This document shows positions 54,456-63,095 of a DNA stretch of 64,000 nt, piece after piece. A program made the translations under genes and the position numbers. The stretch is from Bartonella vinsonii subsp. berkhoffii ATCC 51672 (GTDB lineage: Bacteria; Pseudomonadota; Alphaproteobacteria; Rhizobiales; Rhizobiaceae), in contig NZ_CADEAK010000001.1 of the NCBI RefSeq assembly GCF_902825225.1, positions 62,001 to 126,000 on the forward strand, given 5' to 3'. Within the stretch, counting starts at the first letter, position 1. Each line of letters opens with the position of its first letter. Under the pieces are notes generated by a model, which was given only the letters and a program-made list of their open reading frames with translations, did not search any database and was not told where the DNA came from.

Positions 54456-54995
54456 ATGCAACGCCTGTTTAGTGCTCTCCAGATTCCTCAACAAACAACA
54501 GAAGCACTCATATCACTGCAAAATGGCTTGCCAAACGCGCAGTGGATTAATTCGCAAAATTTTCATATCACTTTGTCTTTTTTTGGCGAAGTTGAGAGCT
54601 CCGTAGCAGATGCACTTATTCGTGCCTTTGATACAATAAAGCTCCCTCCTTTTGTACTACAACCAAGGGGATTTGACGTTTTTGGTTCAGAAAATGCTCC
54701 ACATTCTCTTGTTGTTCGTATTGCGCCTTGTGAGACTCTCAGCCTTTTACATGAAAAAATGCAATGCATTCGCAGCAATTTGAATTTAACACCTGATGAA
54801 AAACAATTTATCCCACATATTACTCTTGCGCGATTGCTCGATATTAAACCTGAAGATCTTCCTTCTTATTTGTCTTCTCGAAGTGATTTCTCGTTTCCAC
54901 CTTTTGAGGTTAATCACTTTGTTTTATTATTATCGCCGTCTCCTTTAAGCGATGCCCCATATATTGTGGAAAAAAGTTGGTCACTTAGAGGATAA
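54456..54995 (+). CDS. thpR: RNA 2',3'-cyclic phosphodiesterase (2'-5' RNA ligase family)
   Basis: A 179-residue 2H phosphoesterase. The paired catalytic motifs are H37-I-T39 in NFHITLSFFGEV and HIT in FIPHITLARLL. The family hydrolyses 2',3'-cyclic phosphates and can ligate tRNA halves in vitro; the cell role is unclear. I start at ATG 54456 because AAGGAGA lies just before it and the family begins MQRLFSAL. The frame upstream of this ATG resembles no part of the family. It converges on grpE. Confidence 0.92.
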   Translation: MQRLFSALQIPQQTTEALISLQNGLPNAQWINSQNFHITLSFFGEVESSVADALIRAFDTIKLPPFVLQPRGFDVFGSENAPHSLVVRIAPCETLSLLHEKMQCIRSNLNLTPDEKQFIPHITLARLLDIKPEDLPSYLSSRSDFSFPPFEVNHFVLLLSPSPLSDAPYIVEKSWSLRG

Positions 54996-55016
54996 AAGGG
55001 TGTTTTAACACCCTTT
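54995..55016. terminator. Hairpin between thpR and grpE
   Basis: AAAGGGTGTT (54995-55004) and AACACCCTTT (55007-55016) form an almost loop-free perfect inverted repeat starting on the last base of the thpR stop. It lies between convergent genes and can serve both strands. The T-tract is short. Confidence 0.55.
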
Positions 55017-55104
55017 AGAGCTCTCTTTGATAAAATATTTCTGAATATGATGAACTACACATAAGAGCACATTCTTGCGCAGAAGGTGTTACTGCTGATG
55101 TGTT

Positions 55105-55767
55105 TTAAGCTGAATCAGATTCCACAGAGGCTTCTTTTGCTCCTCCTTTGGCTACACCCACTATAGCGGGACGTAGAACACGCTCACCAATAATATAACC
55201 GGCCTGAACAACTTGCTGAACAGTGTTTTCTGGAACATCAGAGTTAGGAATTTCAAACATCGCTTGGTGAAAGTGAGGATCAAATTTTTGTCCCTCTGGA
55301 TGAATTTTCTGCACACCATAACGTTCTAACGCTGCCATCATTGCCCGCTCAGTCATTTCTACACCCTCCGCTAATGTCTTCAAACCCGCATCATTCTCCT
55401 TTGCTCCTTCTGGAATAGCCTCCAAAGCCCGATTGAGGTTATCAGAAACAGATAACATATCACGTGCAAAATTCGCAATTGAATAAGCCTTCGCATCCGC
55501 TATATCCCGTGCGGTACGGCGTCGAAGGTTTTCCATATCTGCAGCAAGACGTAAAATCTGATCTTTCAGCTCTTTATTTTCGCCCTGTAAAGCAGCTAAT
55601 GGATCGGCAAACTCATTTTCTCCCTCTTCAACCTCCGCACGCGCCTCTGCTTTACGTGTTTTTAAAAACGCATCCGCTGCTTTTTTAAGTGCATCGCGAT
55701 CAGCTGGATTTTTCAAATCGCAATTTTCAGATGAAGCGTCAGTAAATTTGTTTTTTTCATCAGACAT
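55105..55767 (-). CDS. grpE: Nucleotide exchange factor GrpE
   Basis: Releases ADP from DnaK. The 220 residues have a charged, disordered N-terminus, a long coiled coil (about 55-120, [26 protein letters not shown]) and the beta domain (about 150-205, [17 protein letters not shown] and [20 protein letters not shown]). It starts at ATG 55767, 125 bp downstream of hrcA on the same strand. dnaK and dnaJ are 8 kb away. Confidence 0.97.
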   Translation of the reverse strand: MSDEKNKFTDASSENCDLKNPADRDALKKAADAFLKTRKAEARAEVEEGENEFADPLAALQGENKELKDQILRLAADMENLRRRTARDIADAKAYSIANFARDMLSVSDNLNRALEAIPEGAKENDAGLKTLAEGVEMTERAMMAALERYGVQKIHPEGQKFDPHFHQAMFEIPNSDVPENTVQQVVQAGYIIGERVLRPAIVGVAKGGAKEASVESDSA

Positions 55768-55803
55768 AAAAATTCCATTCCTTCATAAGATTTCTTATCC
55801 TCG

Positions 55804-55832
55804 ATATCGAAATTTTACAGACAAAAATCAAG
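55804..55832 (-). promoter_or_regulatory. Candidate heat-shock (RpoH-type) promoter of grpE
   Basis: On the minus strand CCCCTTGAT and TCGATAT are separated so that CTTGAT and CGATAT are 17 bp apart, roughly 40 bp before the grpE ATG. CTTGA is the -35 core of alphaproteobacterial RpoH promoters. The -10 match is only partial. Confidence 0.33.
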
Positions 55833-55892
55833 GGGTATTTATGCATCTTCAATATAATAAGCATTTATAATACAAATATTGCCTCTCATCAT

Positions 55893-56966
55893 TTAACGCA
55901 ACAGTTGCGATACAAGTTGAGCTGTATAATCAACCATAGGTACAATTCTTGCATAATTAAGCCGTGTAGGCCCAATAACGCCTAAAGCGCCAATGACTCT
56001 TTGTTTTGAATCACGATAAGGTGCCACCACTAAAGAAGAACCAGAAAGCGAAAACAACTTATTTTCTGAACCAATAAAAATACGAACCCCTGAGCCTTCA
56101 TCCGTTAAATCAAGTAGTTGCGCCATACTTTCACGCGTTTCAAGGTCATCAAAAAGATGTCGTAACCGCTCTAAATCTTCTTCGGCCTTCACATCTTCAA
56201 GCAAATTGCTACGCCCGCGAACAATAAGGTGTATTTTATGATCAGCATCTTCCCCTCCCCACAGCGCTAACCCCGTTTCAACAAGATGATGAGACAAGTG
56301 ATCAAGCGCAGCCCGTGTTTCTGAACATAAACGGGCAATTTCTTCTTTAGCTTCACTCAATGTGAGCCCCTGAATATGCGCATTGAGAAAATTCGTTGCT
56401 TCTGTCAATTGTGCATGGGTAACCCCTTCTGGTAAACGAACAATACGATTTTCAACTTCACCTTGTTGAGTCACTAAAACAGCAAGAGCATGCTCCCCAT
56501 CAAGGCGCACAAATTCAATATGCTTCAATGTTCCCTCATATTTTGTTGCTAAAACGAGCCCTGCCCCACGTGAGAGATCTGAAAGAATACGGCTCGCTTG
56601 GACAAGAAAATGTTCAACGGATTGTGCATGCCCCGCCTCCTTAACTTGCATTTCAATGCTTTCACGCTCCTCGTTTGGCAAATCACCTGCTTCCATAAAT
56701 GCATCAACAAAAAATCGTAATCCTGATTGTGTTGGCATCCGACCTGCAGAAATATGAGGTGCATAAATCAAACCAAGATGTTCAAGATCACTCATCACAT
56801 TGCGAATCGTTGCAGGAGATAATGTTTGCCGCAAAAGCCGCGAAAGATTCCGTGATCCTACAGGTTCACCATCATTAAGATAGGCTTCCACAATATGGCG
56901 AAAGATATCACGCGAACGTTCATCAAGATATTTTAGTTCATCATCAATAGGTTTGTGCTTCATCAC
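55893..56966 (-). CDS. hrcA: Heat-inducible transcription repressor HrcA
   Basis: Repressor of class I heat-shock operons that binds CIRCE elements and depends on GroEL for folding. The 357 residues have an N-terminal winged helix (about 10-85, LDERSRDIFRHIVEAYLNDGEPVGSRNLSR and LSPATIRNVMSDLEHLGLI), a GAF-like middle domain and the C-terminal IGALGVIGPTRLNYARIVPMVDYTAQLVS. No CIRCE inverted repeat (TTAGCACTC-N9-GAGTGCTAA) was found in the window, so its target, probably groESL, lies elsewhere. grpE follows. Confidence 0.96.
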   Translation of the reverse strand: MMKHKPIDDELKYLDERSRDIFRHIVEAYLNDGEPVGSRNLSRLLRQTLSPATIRNVMSDLEHLGLIYAPHISAGRMPTQSGLRFFVDAFMEAGDLPNEERESIEMQVKEAGHAQSVEHFLVQASRILSDLSRGAGLVLATKYEGTLKHIEFVRLDGEHALAVLVTQQGEVENRIVRLPEGVTHAQLTEATNFLNAHIQGLTLSEAKEEIARLCSETRAALDHLSHHLVETGLALWGGEDADHKIHLIVRGRSNLLEDVKAEEDLERLRHLFDDLETRESMAQLLDLTDEGSGVRIFIGSENKLFSLSGSSLVVAPYRDSKQRVIGALGVIGPTRLNYARIVPMVDYTAQLVSQLLR

Positions 56967-57269
56967 AAATTTTTCACTACTTTAAAAACACTACTTTCCT
57001 ATATAAGTTTTACCAAGTTTTGGTCAAATAGTCCAAAGTATTGAAGAAGCATATTATATCTTTTACCATAAAAAAAATGCTATCATCAAAAAAAGGGATC
57101 TACTATATATCTTTCCAATTATTGCCCACTCAAAATACAAAAGATTTCCTTTGCATGAACTATCATGAATATACAAAACATATCGCGTAAAACCGGAAAA
57201 ACTCGCATATATGAGTGTTTAAACTGATCTTTAGAGCAACATACCCCTTTTATTTCTGGAGAAATTTCT
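56967..57269. other. hrcA / rdgB divergent spacer
   Basis: These 303 bp hold both promoters and no gene. In many Rhizobiales rph (RNase PH) sits here upstream of rdgB. It is absent and no remnant was recognised. Confidence 0.45.
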
Positions 57270-57917
57270 ATGAGAAGTCTAGAATCCAAGAAACTTGTCA
57301 TTGCAACACATAACGCTGGCAAATTGCATGAAATTACCACTTTGTTTGCTCCCTTCGGTTTTACAATACAATCAGCAAAAGAGCTTGGATTGCCGGAACC
57401 AAAAGAAACAGGAACCACATTTGAAGAAAATGCCTACATAAAAGCCTTCGCCGCAGCAAAAAAAACAGGTCTTCCTGCTCTCTCGGATGATTCAGGCTTG
57501 GAAGTAGATACATTAGGCGGTGCACCAGGCGTTTATACAGCGGACCTCGCTCTTGAACCCGATGGCACACGTAATTTTCCAAAAGCGATGCAAAGAATAG
57601 AAGATGAACTCCAAAAAATTGGAGCACATGAAAAAAAACAACGGAAAAGCCGATTTATATCGGTCATATGCATTGCATGGCCCGATGGCTATTCCGACTA
57701 TTTCCAAGGCAGTGTTGAAGGCACATTCATTTGGCCACCACGAGGAAATAAAGGTTTTGGTTTTGATCCCATTTTTTTACCAGATGGATATGAAAATACC
57801 TTTGGGGAAATGTCAACAGAGCAAAAACATGGCTGGAAACTCAATAATAAAACACCTCTCTCGCATCGCGCACGTGCTTTTAAACTTTTAGCCGAAAACC
57901 TTTTGACCCTCCCATGA
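57270..57917 (+). CDS. rdgB: dITP/XTP pyrophosphatase (RdgB/HAM1 family)
   Basis: Hydrolyses non-canonical purine triphosphates (ITP, dITP, XTP) to keep them out of nucleic acids. The 215 residues have the substrate motif [13 protein letters not shown] (10-22) and [31 protein letters not shown] (about 50-80) with the metal-binding acidic cluster. [12 protein letters not shown] and [11 protein letters not shown] lie near the C-terminus. GGAGA precedes ATG 57270. Its stop overlaps the hemW start (ATGA), so the two are coupled. Confidence 0.96.
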   Translation: MRSLESKKLVIATHNAGKLHEITTLFAPFGFTIQSAKELGLPEPKETGTTFEENAYIKAFAAAKKTGLPALSDDSGLEVDTLGGAPGVYTADLALEPDGTRNFPKAMQRIEDELQKIGAHEKKQRKSRFISVICIAWPDGYSDYFQGSVEGTFIWPPRGNKGFGFDPIFLPDGYENTFGEMSTEQKHGWKLNNKTPLSHRARAFKLLAENLLTLP

Positions 57918-59113
57918 ATGAACCTTTTGGCATTTACATTCATTGGCCCTTTTGTGCAACAAAATGTCCCTATTGTGATTTCAATTCACATGTGCGCGTT
58001 CATGGTGTTGATCAACCACGTTTTGTCACCGCCTTTGAACGCGAAATAGAAACGCAGTACCATAAAATAGGTCCACGTCGCATTACGAGTATTTTTATTG
58101 GCGGCGGAACACCTTCTCTTATGACGCCTCAGACTGTCGATGCCTTGCTGCAAGCACTTGCAAAAAAATGGACTGTTGATGATAAAGTTGAAATCACATT
58201 AGAAGCTAATCCATCAAGTGTAGAAGCAGAACGCTTTCGTGGATATCGTGCAGCAGGCGTTAACCGCTTGTCCTTAGGTGTACAAGCACTCAATAACAAA
58301 GCGTTGCGACAACTTGGCCGTCTCCATGACGTGAAACAGGCTCTTCATGCTATTGCTCTCGCGCGGGAAATCTTCCCACGTTTATCTTTTGACCTCATTT
58401 ATGCCCGCCCCGAACAAACATGCGAACAATGGAAATATGAACTTTCCCAAGCTCTTGATTTGGCAGCAGATCATCTTTCTCTTTACCAATTGACTATCGA
58501 AGAAGGAACCGCCTTTAAACGGCTTCATGACGCAGGAAGACTGGTCCTCCCCGCTTCAGAACTCGCAGCAGACTTGTATCATCTCACCCAAGAAATAACG
58601 GCACAGCACGGACTTCTAGCCTATGAGATTTCAAATCATGCAATCCCCGGCGCTGAATCGGCGCACAATCTTCTCTATTGGCGTTATCATGAATATGCAG
58701 GCTTTGGTCCAGGAGCCCATGGTCGCTTTATTGAGCGCCTACCAAATAATTTTTCTGCCTCTTCAAAAGCCCCTTGCTCTCAAATTGAAAACCGTGAACG
58801 TTATGTTACAATAAATGAAAAATATCCTGAGCATTGGCTTGAATTGGTAGAAACGACAGGACATGGCTGTATTGAGACAGAACAATTGACCCCATTACAA
58901 CAAGCAAATGAAATGCTTCTTATGGGCTTGCGCCTTTCAGAAGGTTTGGATCTTGCGCGTTATGAAACCTTAAATCCCAAAAGTTTACCAATGGAAAAGC
59001 TTATTGATTTACAACAACAAGAACTCATAGAAATATTAGGAAACCAACGCTTAAAGGCAACAAGCAAAGGACGTATCCTTCTTGACCACATCATCAGCCA
59101 ATTAGCAACCTAG
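57914..59113 (+). CDS. hemW: HemW, radical SAM haem chaperone-like protein
   Basis: A 399-residue radical SAM protein. The [4Fe-4S] cluster motif is C14-x3-C18-x2-C21 in [15 protein letters not shown], followed by [10 protein letters not shown] and [22 protein letters not shown]. It lacks the extra Cys seen in true oxygen-independent coproporphyrinogen oxidase (HemN, CxxxCxxCxC): here residue 23 is Phe, so HemW, the haem-binding chaperone, is the better name. It is coupled to rdgB by a 4-bp overlap and converges on dapE. Confidence 0.93.
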   Translation: MNEPFGIYIHWPFCATKCPYCDFNSHVRVHGVDQPRFVTAFEREIETQYHKIGPRRITSIFIGGGTPSLMTPQTVDALLQALAKKWTVDDKVEITLEANPSSVEAERFRGYRAAGVNRLSLGVQALNNKALRQLGRLHDVKQALHAIALAREIFPRLSFDLIYARPEQTCEQWKYELSQALDLAADHLSLYQLTIEEGTAFKRLHDAGRLVLPASELAADLYHLTQEITAQHGLLAYEISNHAIPGAESAHNLLYWRYHEYAGFGPGAHGRFIERLPNNFSASSKAPCSQIENRERYVTINEKYPEHWLELVETTGHGCIETEQLTPLQQANEMLLMGLRLSEGLDLARYETLNPKSLPMEKLIDLQQQELIEILGNQRLKATSKGRILLDHIISQLAT

Positions 59114-59206
59114 AATCTCATGATTTGAACTCGTAATCCTGTCACTTAGAGCATAACATTCACTGTTTTCAATTTAAGAAGCAGGTGCTTAAAAATAAGC
59201 TTTTCA

Positions 59207-60379
59207 TTATGCAAAAAAATCAATAATGAAACGTTCATAAATAGCAGTGAGGGTTTCCAATGCATCAAGAGTTACACACTCATCCACCATATGCATGGTT
59301 TGCCCCGGTAAACCAAATTCAACCACTGGGCAATAATCCTTAATAAATCGCGCATCCGAAGTTCCCCCCGAAGTAGAACATTCTGGTATATTCCCTGTTA
59401 TACTTTCAATAGCATTTGATAAAGTCGCAACGAGTTTATCATTTTTGGTTAAAAAAACATCTCCCAAACTTGGAATCCATTCAAGCTGATAATAGGGATA
59501 TTGATTACTGTTGTTTTTTGATTGCACTAAAGCAAGACGCTTTTCAATTTCTGTCATAAGCGTTTCTTTTGTCCAAAGATCATTGTAGCGTATATTAAAA
59601 CGAATTATCGCCTGCTCAGGAATAACATTCACTGCACAATTACCCGTATCAATGGATGTCAATTCTAAATGACTTGGTTGAAAATTTTCTGTTCCTTGAT
59701 CTAAAGTCGTTTGTGTCAACGCTTGAATAAGCTTACTTACTAAAGGTAATGGATTGGCTGCTCGCTCAGGAAAAGCAACATGACCTTGGCGCCCTTTAAC
59801 TGTAATGCTACCAGAAAGTGATCCTCGACGTCCAATCTTTATCACATCCCCAACAAGCTTTACGCTTGTTGGTTCCCCCACAAGAGCCGCAGTCCATTTT
59901 TCATCTTTTTGTGCTGCCCATTTGAGAAGTTTCACTGTACCGTTAAGTGCAGGACCTTCTTCATCACCAGTAATTAAAAGGCTTACCGTTCCTTTAATGG
60001 ATTGTTTCTTAAGGACTCGCGCCAACGCTGCAATAAAACAAGCAATCCCGCCCTTCATATCAACAGCGCCTCGCCCATATAATTTTCCTTGATTTACAAC
60101 AGCTTCAAAAGGAGGGTACGTCCAATTTTCCAACGCACCTGGTGGCACAACATCAGTATGACCCGCGAAAATAAGATGCGGTCTACCCTCCCCCATCTTC
60201 GCATAAAGATTTTCAATATCTTCTGTATTTTTATCCGTAAAAACAGGGCGTTCAACACAAAACCCCATCTTCTTTAAAAATTGCTCCAAAGTTGATAAAG
60301 CACCTGCTTCATGCGGTGTCACAGAAGGACAACGAATAAGTGCCTGTAAGAGCTGAAGTGGATCTGTAAGGACCGGCAT
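59207..60379 (-). CDS. dapE: Succinyl-diaminopimelate desuccinylase
   Basis: Zn-dependent M20 peptidase-family hydrolase that yields LL-diaminopimelate for lysine and peptidoglycan. The 390 residues show [11 protein letters not shown] with the first His ligand, [15 protein letters not shown] with the bridging Asp, [12 protein letters not shown] with the catalytic Glu, and [12 protein letters not shown]. DapD at 38.5 kb supplies the succinylated branch. It starts at ATG 60379. Upstream on the same strand lies the YgjP-type gene. Confidence 0.96.
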   Translation of the reverse strand: MPVLTDPLQLLQALIRCPSVTPHEAGALSTLEQFLKKMGFCVERPVFTDKNTEDIENLYAKMGEGRPHLIFAGHTDVVPPGALENWTYPPFEAVVNQGKLYGRGAVDMKGGIACFIAALARVLKKQSIKGTVSLLITGDEEGPALNGTVKLLKWAAQKDEKWTAALVGEPTSVKLVGDVIKIGRRGSLSGSITVKGRQGHVAFPERAANPLPLVSKLIQALTQTTLDQGTENFQPSHLELTSIDTGNCAVNVIPEQAIIRFNIRYNDLWTKETLMTEIEKRLALVQSKNNSNQYPYYQLEWIPSLGDVFLTKNDKLVATLSNAIESITGNIPECSTSGGTSDARFIKDYCPVVEFGLPGQTMHMVDECVTLDALETLTAIYERFIIDFFA

Positions 60380-60602
60380 AAATGCTTTTCCAATCTGAAC
60401 TTAAGAATGATGAAAGATTATTAAGCTGAATGACAAAAAAGATAAAGCAAAAACATTGAAGACACTCAGCAAGCCAAGTAGGGGAAGACAATCTTGCTGA
60501 AGCTTCAATGCATTGCTTATCATGTGATGAAGCACATACATAATGGAAAGGGAAATAAGAAGTTCCATTGAATATTGTCTTTTTCAAGGTTTTTTTTTTC
60601 AT
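60309..60602 (-). CDS. Doubtful 97-residue ORF coupled to the YgjP-like gene
   Basis: The ATG overlaps the stop of the preceding metallopeptidase gene as ATGA, which is what favours it. Against it, the last 23 codons lie inside dapE in another frame, the N-terminus is a poly-Lys run from a homopolymer, and the sequence (several Cys, one hydrophobic stretch [14 protein letters not shown]) matches no family I know. Probably fortuitous. Confidence 0.18.
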   Translation of the reverse strand: MKKKTLKKTIFNGTSYFPFHYVCASSHDKQCIEASARLSSPTWLAECLQCFCFIFFVIQLNNLSSFLSSDWKSIYAGPYRSTSALTGTYSLSFCDTA

Positions 60603-61354
60603 ATTTCTAACTTATCCAACTCATAAGAATGAAAATTGATCGCTTGCAACGTGTGACCATTTTCTTTCAACCAAGCGCAATGGGTTTTACTCCCTGGGCA
60701 AAGTTTTTCACAAAGAGCCCAAAATTTTGGTCCATGATTCATTTCAATAAGATGGGCAACCTCATGCGCAACAACATATTCAACAATTTCTTTTGGTGCC
60801 ATAATAAGACGCCAAGAAAAAGAAAGGCGTCTGTCTATCGAACAAGATCCCCAACGGCTCTTAGTATCTTTATAGCAAACTGATTTCACTTTACGTTCTA
60901 CTTTCTCTGCATAATATGCAACCAAGGGTGTTATAACAAGCGCAGCCTGTTTTTTTAAAACATCCGCAACACGCCTTGGCAAATATTCTAATTGACCATA
61001 AACGATAATTTGAGGTTCTCGTCCCGCATTCCTTGCAATAATTTCCGTCACCCCACGTCCTTCTTTATGCCTGATAGTATGTGCAACACCTAATAAAGGA
61101 ATCGTAGTACCTTCTTTGAGATAAGGACTCTTTTGAGAAACGCACACACGAGTAAGACGCGTTTCAATCCAAGAGCGGTTTTTTTCAATAAAAGCTTGAA
61201 CCGAACAGAGGCTTATCGCTGGTGGTGTTATTACGCAAATTCCCTGCCCATTCGCATCAAAACGTAATGTGAGACGACGCGCATATTTATGCGTGCGTAC
61301 TTTTAGAGGGACAACACGACCAGAAAAAATAAAAAGCTGTTCATAAATGATCAT
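60599..61354 (-). CDS. YgjP / M48-like metallopeptidase (DUF45)
   Basis: A 251-residue protein of the YgjP (SprT-like zincin) family. The Zn site HExxH reads AHEVAHLIEMNHGPKFW at roughly residues 195-212, with a third His in the NH segment. Upstream, YKDTKSRWGSCSIDRRLSFSWRLIMAP is the family's diagnostic block. It is soluble with no export signal. Substrates are unknown; some relatives sit with type I restriction or DNA-protein crosslink repair genes, but no such genes are nearby. The stop overlaps a doubtful small ORF. Confidence 0.9.
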   Translation of the reverse strand: MIIYEQLFIFSGRVVPLKVRTHKYARRLTLRFDANGQGICVITPPAISLCSVQAFIEKNRSWIETRLTRVCVSQKSPYLKEGTTIPLLGVAHTIRHKEGRGVTEIIARNAGREPQIIVYGQLEYLPRRVADVLKKQAALVITPLVAYYAEKVERKVKSVCYKDTKSRWGSCSIDRRLSFSWRLIMAPKEIVEYVVAHEVAHLIEMNHGPKFWALCEKLCPGSKTHCAWLKENGHTLQAINFHSYELDKLEI

Positions 61355-61387
61355 ACATTATGTCTTCATTATCAATGAATGTGACTC

Positions 61388-62167
61388 TCACCCCGCATTA
61401 ATTTGTTCAATCAATGATTTCAATACCCTTTCGAGGCAATCCAAATCTTGCGGACGCGAAAAACGATGATCTGCATCACGTACAAGTGTCAATGTTACAT
61501 CATGTAAAGGCAAATGATTCAGTAAAGTCATTGTATGCTGATAGGGTATCTCCACATCTTCCATCCCTTGTAGGATATGGATAGGACATCCAACATCTAT
61601 GCATCCCTTCATGACGCAGTTGTCTCGTCCATCTTCAATTAACGCTTTTGTAAAGGGCATCGGTTCCGTATCACCAACTGCAATTCGTTCAATATACTCT
61701 TTTTCCTCCAAAATTTTCCATTCTTCTGGACCTAACGCTGGTTCCACCAATGTTTGTGTAAAATCAGGAGCTGGCGCAATCAAGACCATACCAGCAAGCC
61801 TCTTGTTTTTTTGCGCTAGCATCAAAGCAAGCTTTAAAGCAATCCATCCCCCCATAGAAGAACCAATCAAAATCTGTGGTCCCTCACAATAAGCTTCAAA
61901 AATCGATAAACTTTCTTTAACCCAACGTGAAATCGTTCCTTGAAAAAAATCCCCTTTAGACTCTCCATGGCCAGAATAATCAAAACGTAAACAAGACAAA
62001 TCATTCTTCTGAGCAAAACTATCAACCAACATCGCTTTGCTTCCCAACATATCAGATTGATAGCCAGGAAGCCAAACTAAACCTGGAGAACGACTGCCTT
62101 TGCGATAACGTACTGCGAGAGCAATATCTTCAAATGAAAAAAATTGGCACGGAATATTTTGATCCAT
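61388..62167 (-). CDS. Alpha/beta hydrolase
   Basis: A 259-residue serine hydrolase. The nucleophile elbow is G102-S-S104-M-G106 in ILIGSSMGGWIALKLAL. The oxyanion-side motif is WLPGYQSDMLG, and the FDYSGHGESKGDF loop is typical of the esterase/thioesterase-like branch. A later DVEIPYQHT (Asp) and DADHRFSRP (His) complete the triad. Substrate unknown. It is 33 bp upstream of the YgjP-like gene on the same strand and divergent from infC. Confidence 0.88.
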   Translation of the reverse strand: MDQNIPCQFFSFEDIALAVRYRKGSRSPGLVWLPGYQSDMLGSKAMLVDSFAQKNDLSCLRFDYSGHGESKGDFFQGTISRWVKESLSIFEAYCEGPQILIGSSMGGWIALKLALMLAQKNKRLAGMVLIAPAPDFTQTLVEPALGPEEWKILEEKEYIERIAVGDTEPMPFTKALIEDGRDNCVMKGCIDVGCPIHILQGMEDVEIPYQHTMTLLNHLPLHDVTLTLVRDADHRFSRPQDLDCLERVLKSLIEQINAG

Positions 62168-62342
62168 TGTTCTTGTCCTCTACAAAACAGTTTACTCATA
62201 AAAGAAAAATTTCTCCTCTCAAAATTAAACCTTAAAGTCATCATCAAATAATGAAAAAAGCACGAATTCTAGTTGTTTTTCTGTATATAATTGTATATTA
62301 ATTTTATGCTGTAGATGAATCAAAATTAAAGGAGCGTAAACC

Positions 62343-62879
62343 ATTCGCAGACCATTTAAAATGACAACTACCCAGAAAGATGGGCCACGTTCAAATCAGG
62401 ATATTCGAGTTCCTCGTGTTCAACTTATCAATGATGAGGGACAGCATCAGGGAATAGTTGCAATACAAGAAGCGCTTGCTATGGCCGCAGATGCAGGGCT
62501 TGATTTGGTTGAAATTGTACCAAATGCCGAACCACCGGTATGTAAAATTATTGATTTGGGCAAATTAAAATACCAGACTCAAAAAAAAGCTGCTGAAACG
62601 CGTAAAAAACAAAAGGTCATCGAAATCAAAGAGATTAAGATGCGTCCAAATGTTGATGTCCATGATTATGGTGTCAAGCTTAAAGCTATTCATCGATTTA
62701 TTGGTAATGGCGATAAAGTAAAGATTACTTTGCGTTTTCGTGGTCGTGAAATGGCACACCAAGATCTTGGATTGAAGCTTCTTAACCGTGTTAAAGAAGA
62801 TACAAGTGAAATTGCCAAAATCGAGTCTGAACCAAAACTCGAAGGCCGTCAAATGATGATGGTCATAGCGGCTAAATGA
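62343..62879 (+). CDS. infC: Translation initiation factor IF-3 (AUU start)
   Basis: Keeps 30S free of 50S and checks the start codon and initiator tRNA. I place the start at ATT 62343, not the ATG at 62361. AAAGGAG (62328-62334) is 8 bp before the ATT, and the six added codons read (M)RRPFK, the N-terminus expected of alphaproteobacterial IF-3 (MRRPF...KDGPRSN). An ATG start would have no ribosome site. The AUU codon is known to let IF-3 repress its own synthesis. The 178 residues include [13 protein letters not shown], the lysine-rich linker [12 protein letters not shown] and the C-domain [17 protein letters not shown]. It is alone, not with rpmI-rplT. Confidence 0.93.
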   Translation: MRRPFKMTTTQKDGPRSNQDIRVPRVQLINDEGQHQGIVAIQEALAMAADAGLDLVEIVPNAEPPVCKIIDLGKLKYQTQKKAAETRKKQKVIEIKEIKMRPNVDVHDYGVKLKAIHRFIGNGDKVKITLRFRGREMAHQDLGLKLLNRVKEDTSEIAKIESEPKLEGRQMMMVIAAK

Positions 62880-62938
62880 TTTCTCATTGAGATGATGTAC
62901 AGAATGCAATTCATTTAGAGTTGAATATGTGGATATGG

Positions 62939-62976
62939 TTTAAAAGCGCTATGACATCTCTCATGGTGCTTTTAAA
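62939..62976 (+). terminator. infC terminator-like hairpin
   Basis: TTTAAAAGCGCTATGA (62939-62954) pairs with TCATGGTGCTTTTAAA (62961-62976) over 16 positions including two G-U pairs, around CATCTC. It is about 60 bp after the infC stop. The T-run lies inside the descending arm. Confidence 0.7.
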
Positions 62977-63095
62977 TGCGTGGCATGTGCATTAATCTCT
63001 TTCTTAAGTAACTGCTCTTTTTATCAAAAAAACTAACTGTCTTTTAATAATGCTTCAATCTTGCATAAAACAACGATAGAATATAGAAGCACTTT

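Noticed and set aside
26496-57269. CIRCE element for HrcA in front of dnaK, grpE or hrcA
   Set aside because: No TTAGCACTC-N9-GAGTGCTAA-like inverted repeat was found in these upstream regions.
57914-59113. Oxygen-independent coproporphyrinogen III oxidase (HemN)
   Set aside because: The cluster motif has Phe where true HemN has its fourth Cys, and the chain is short, so HemW fits better.
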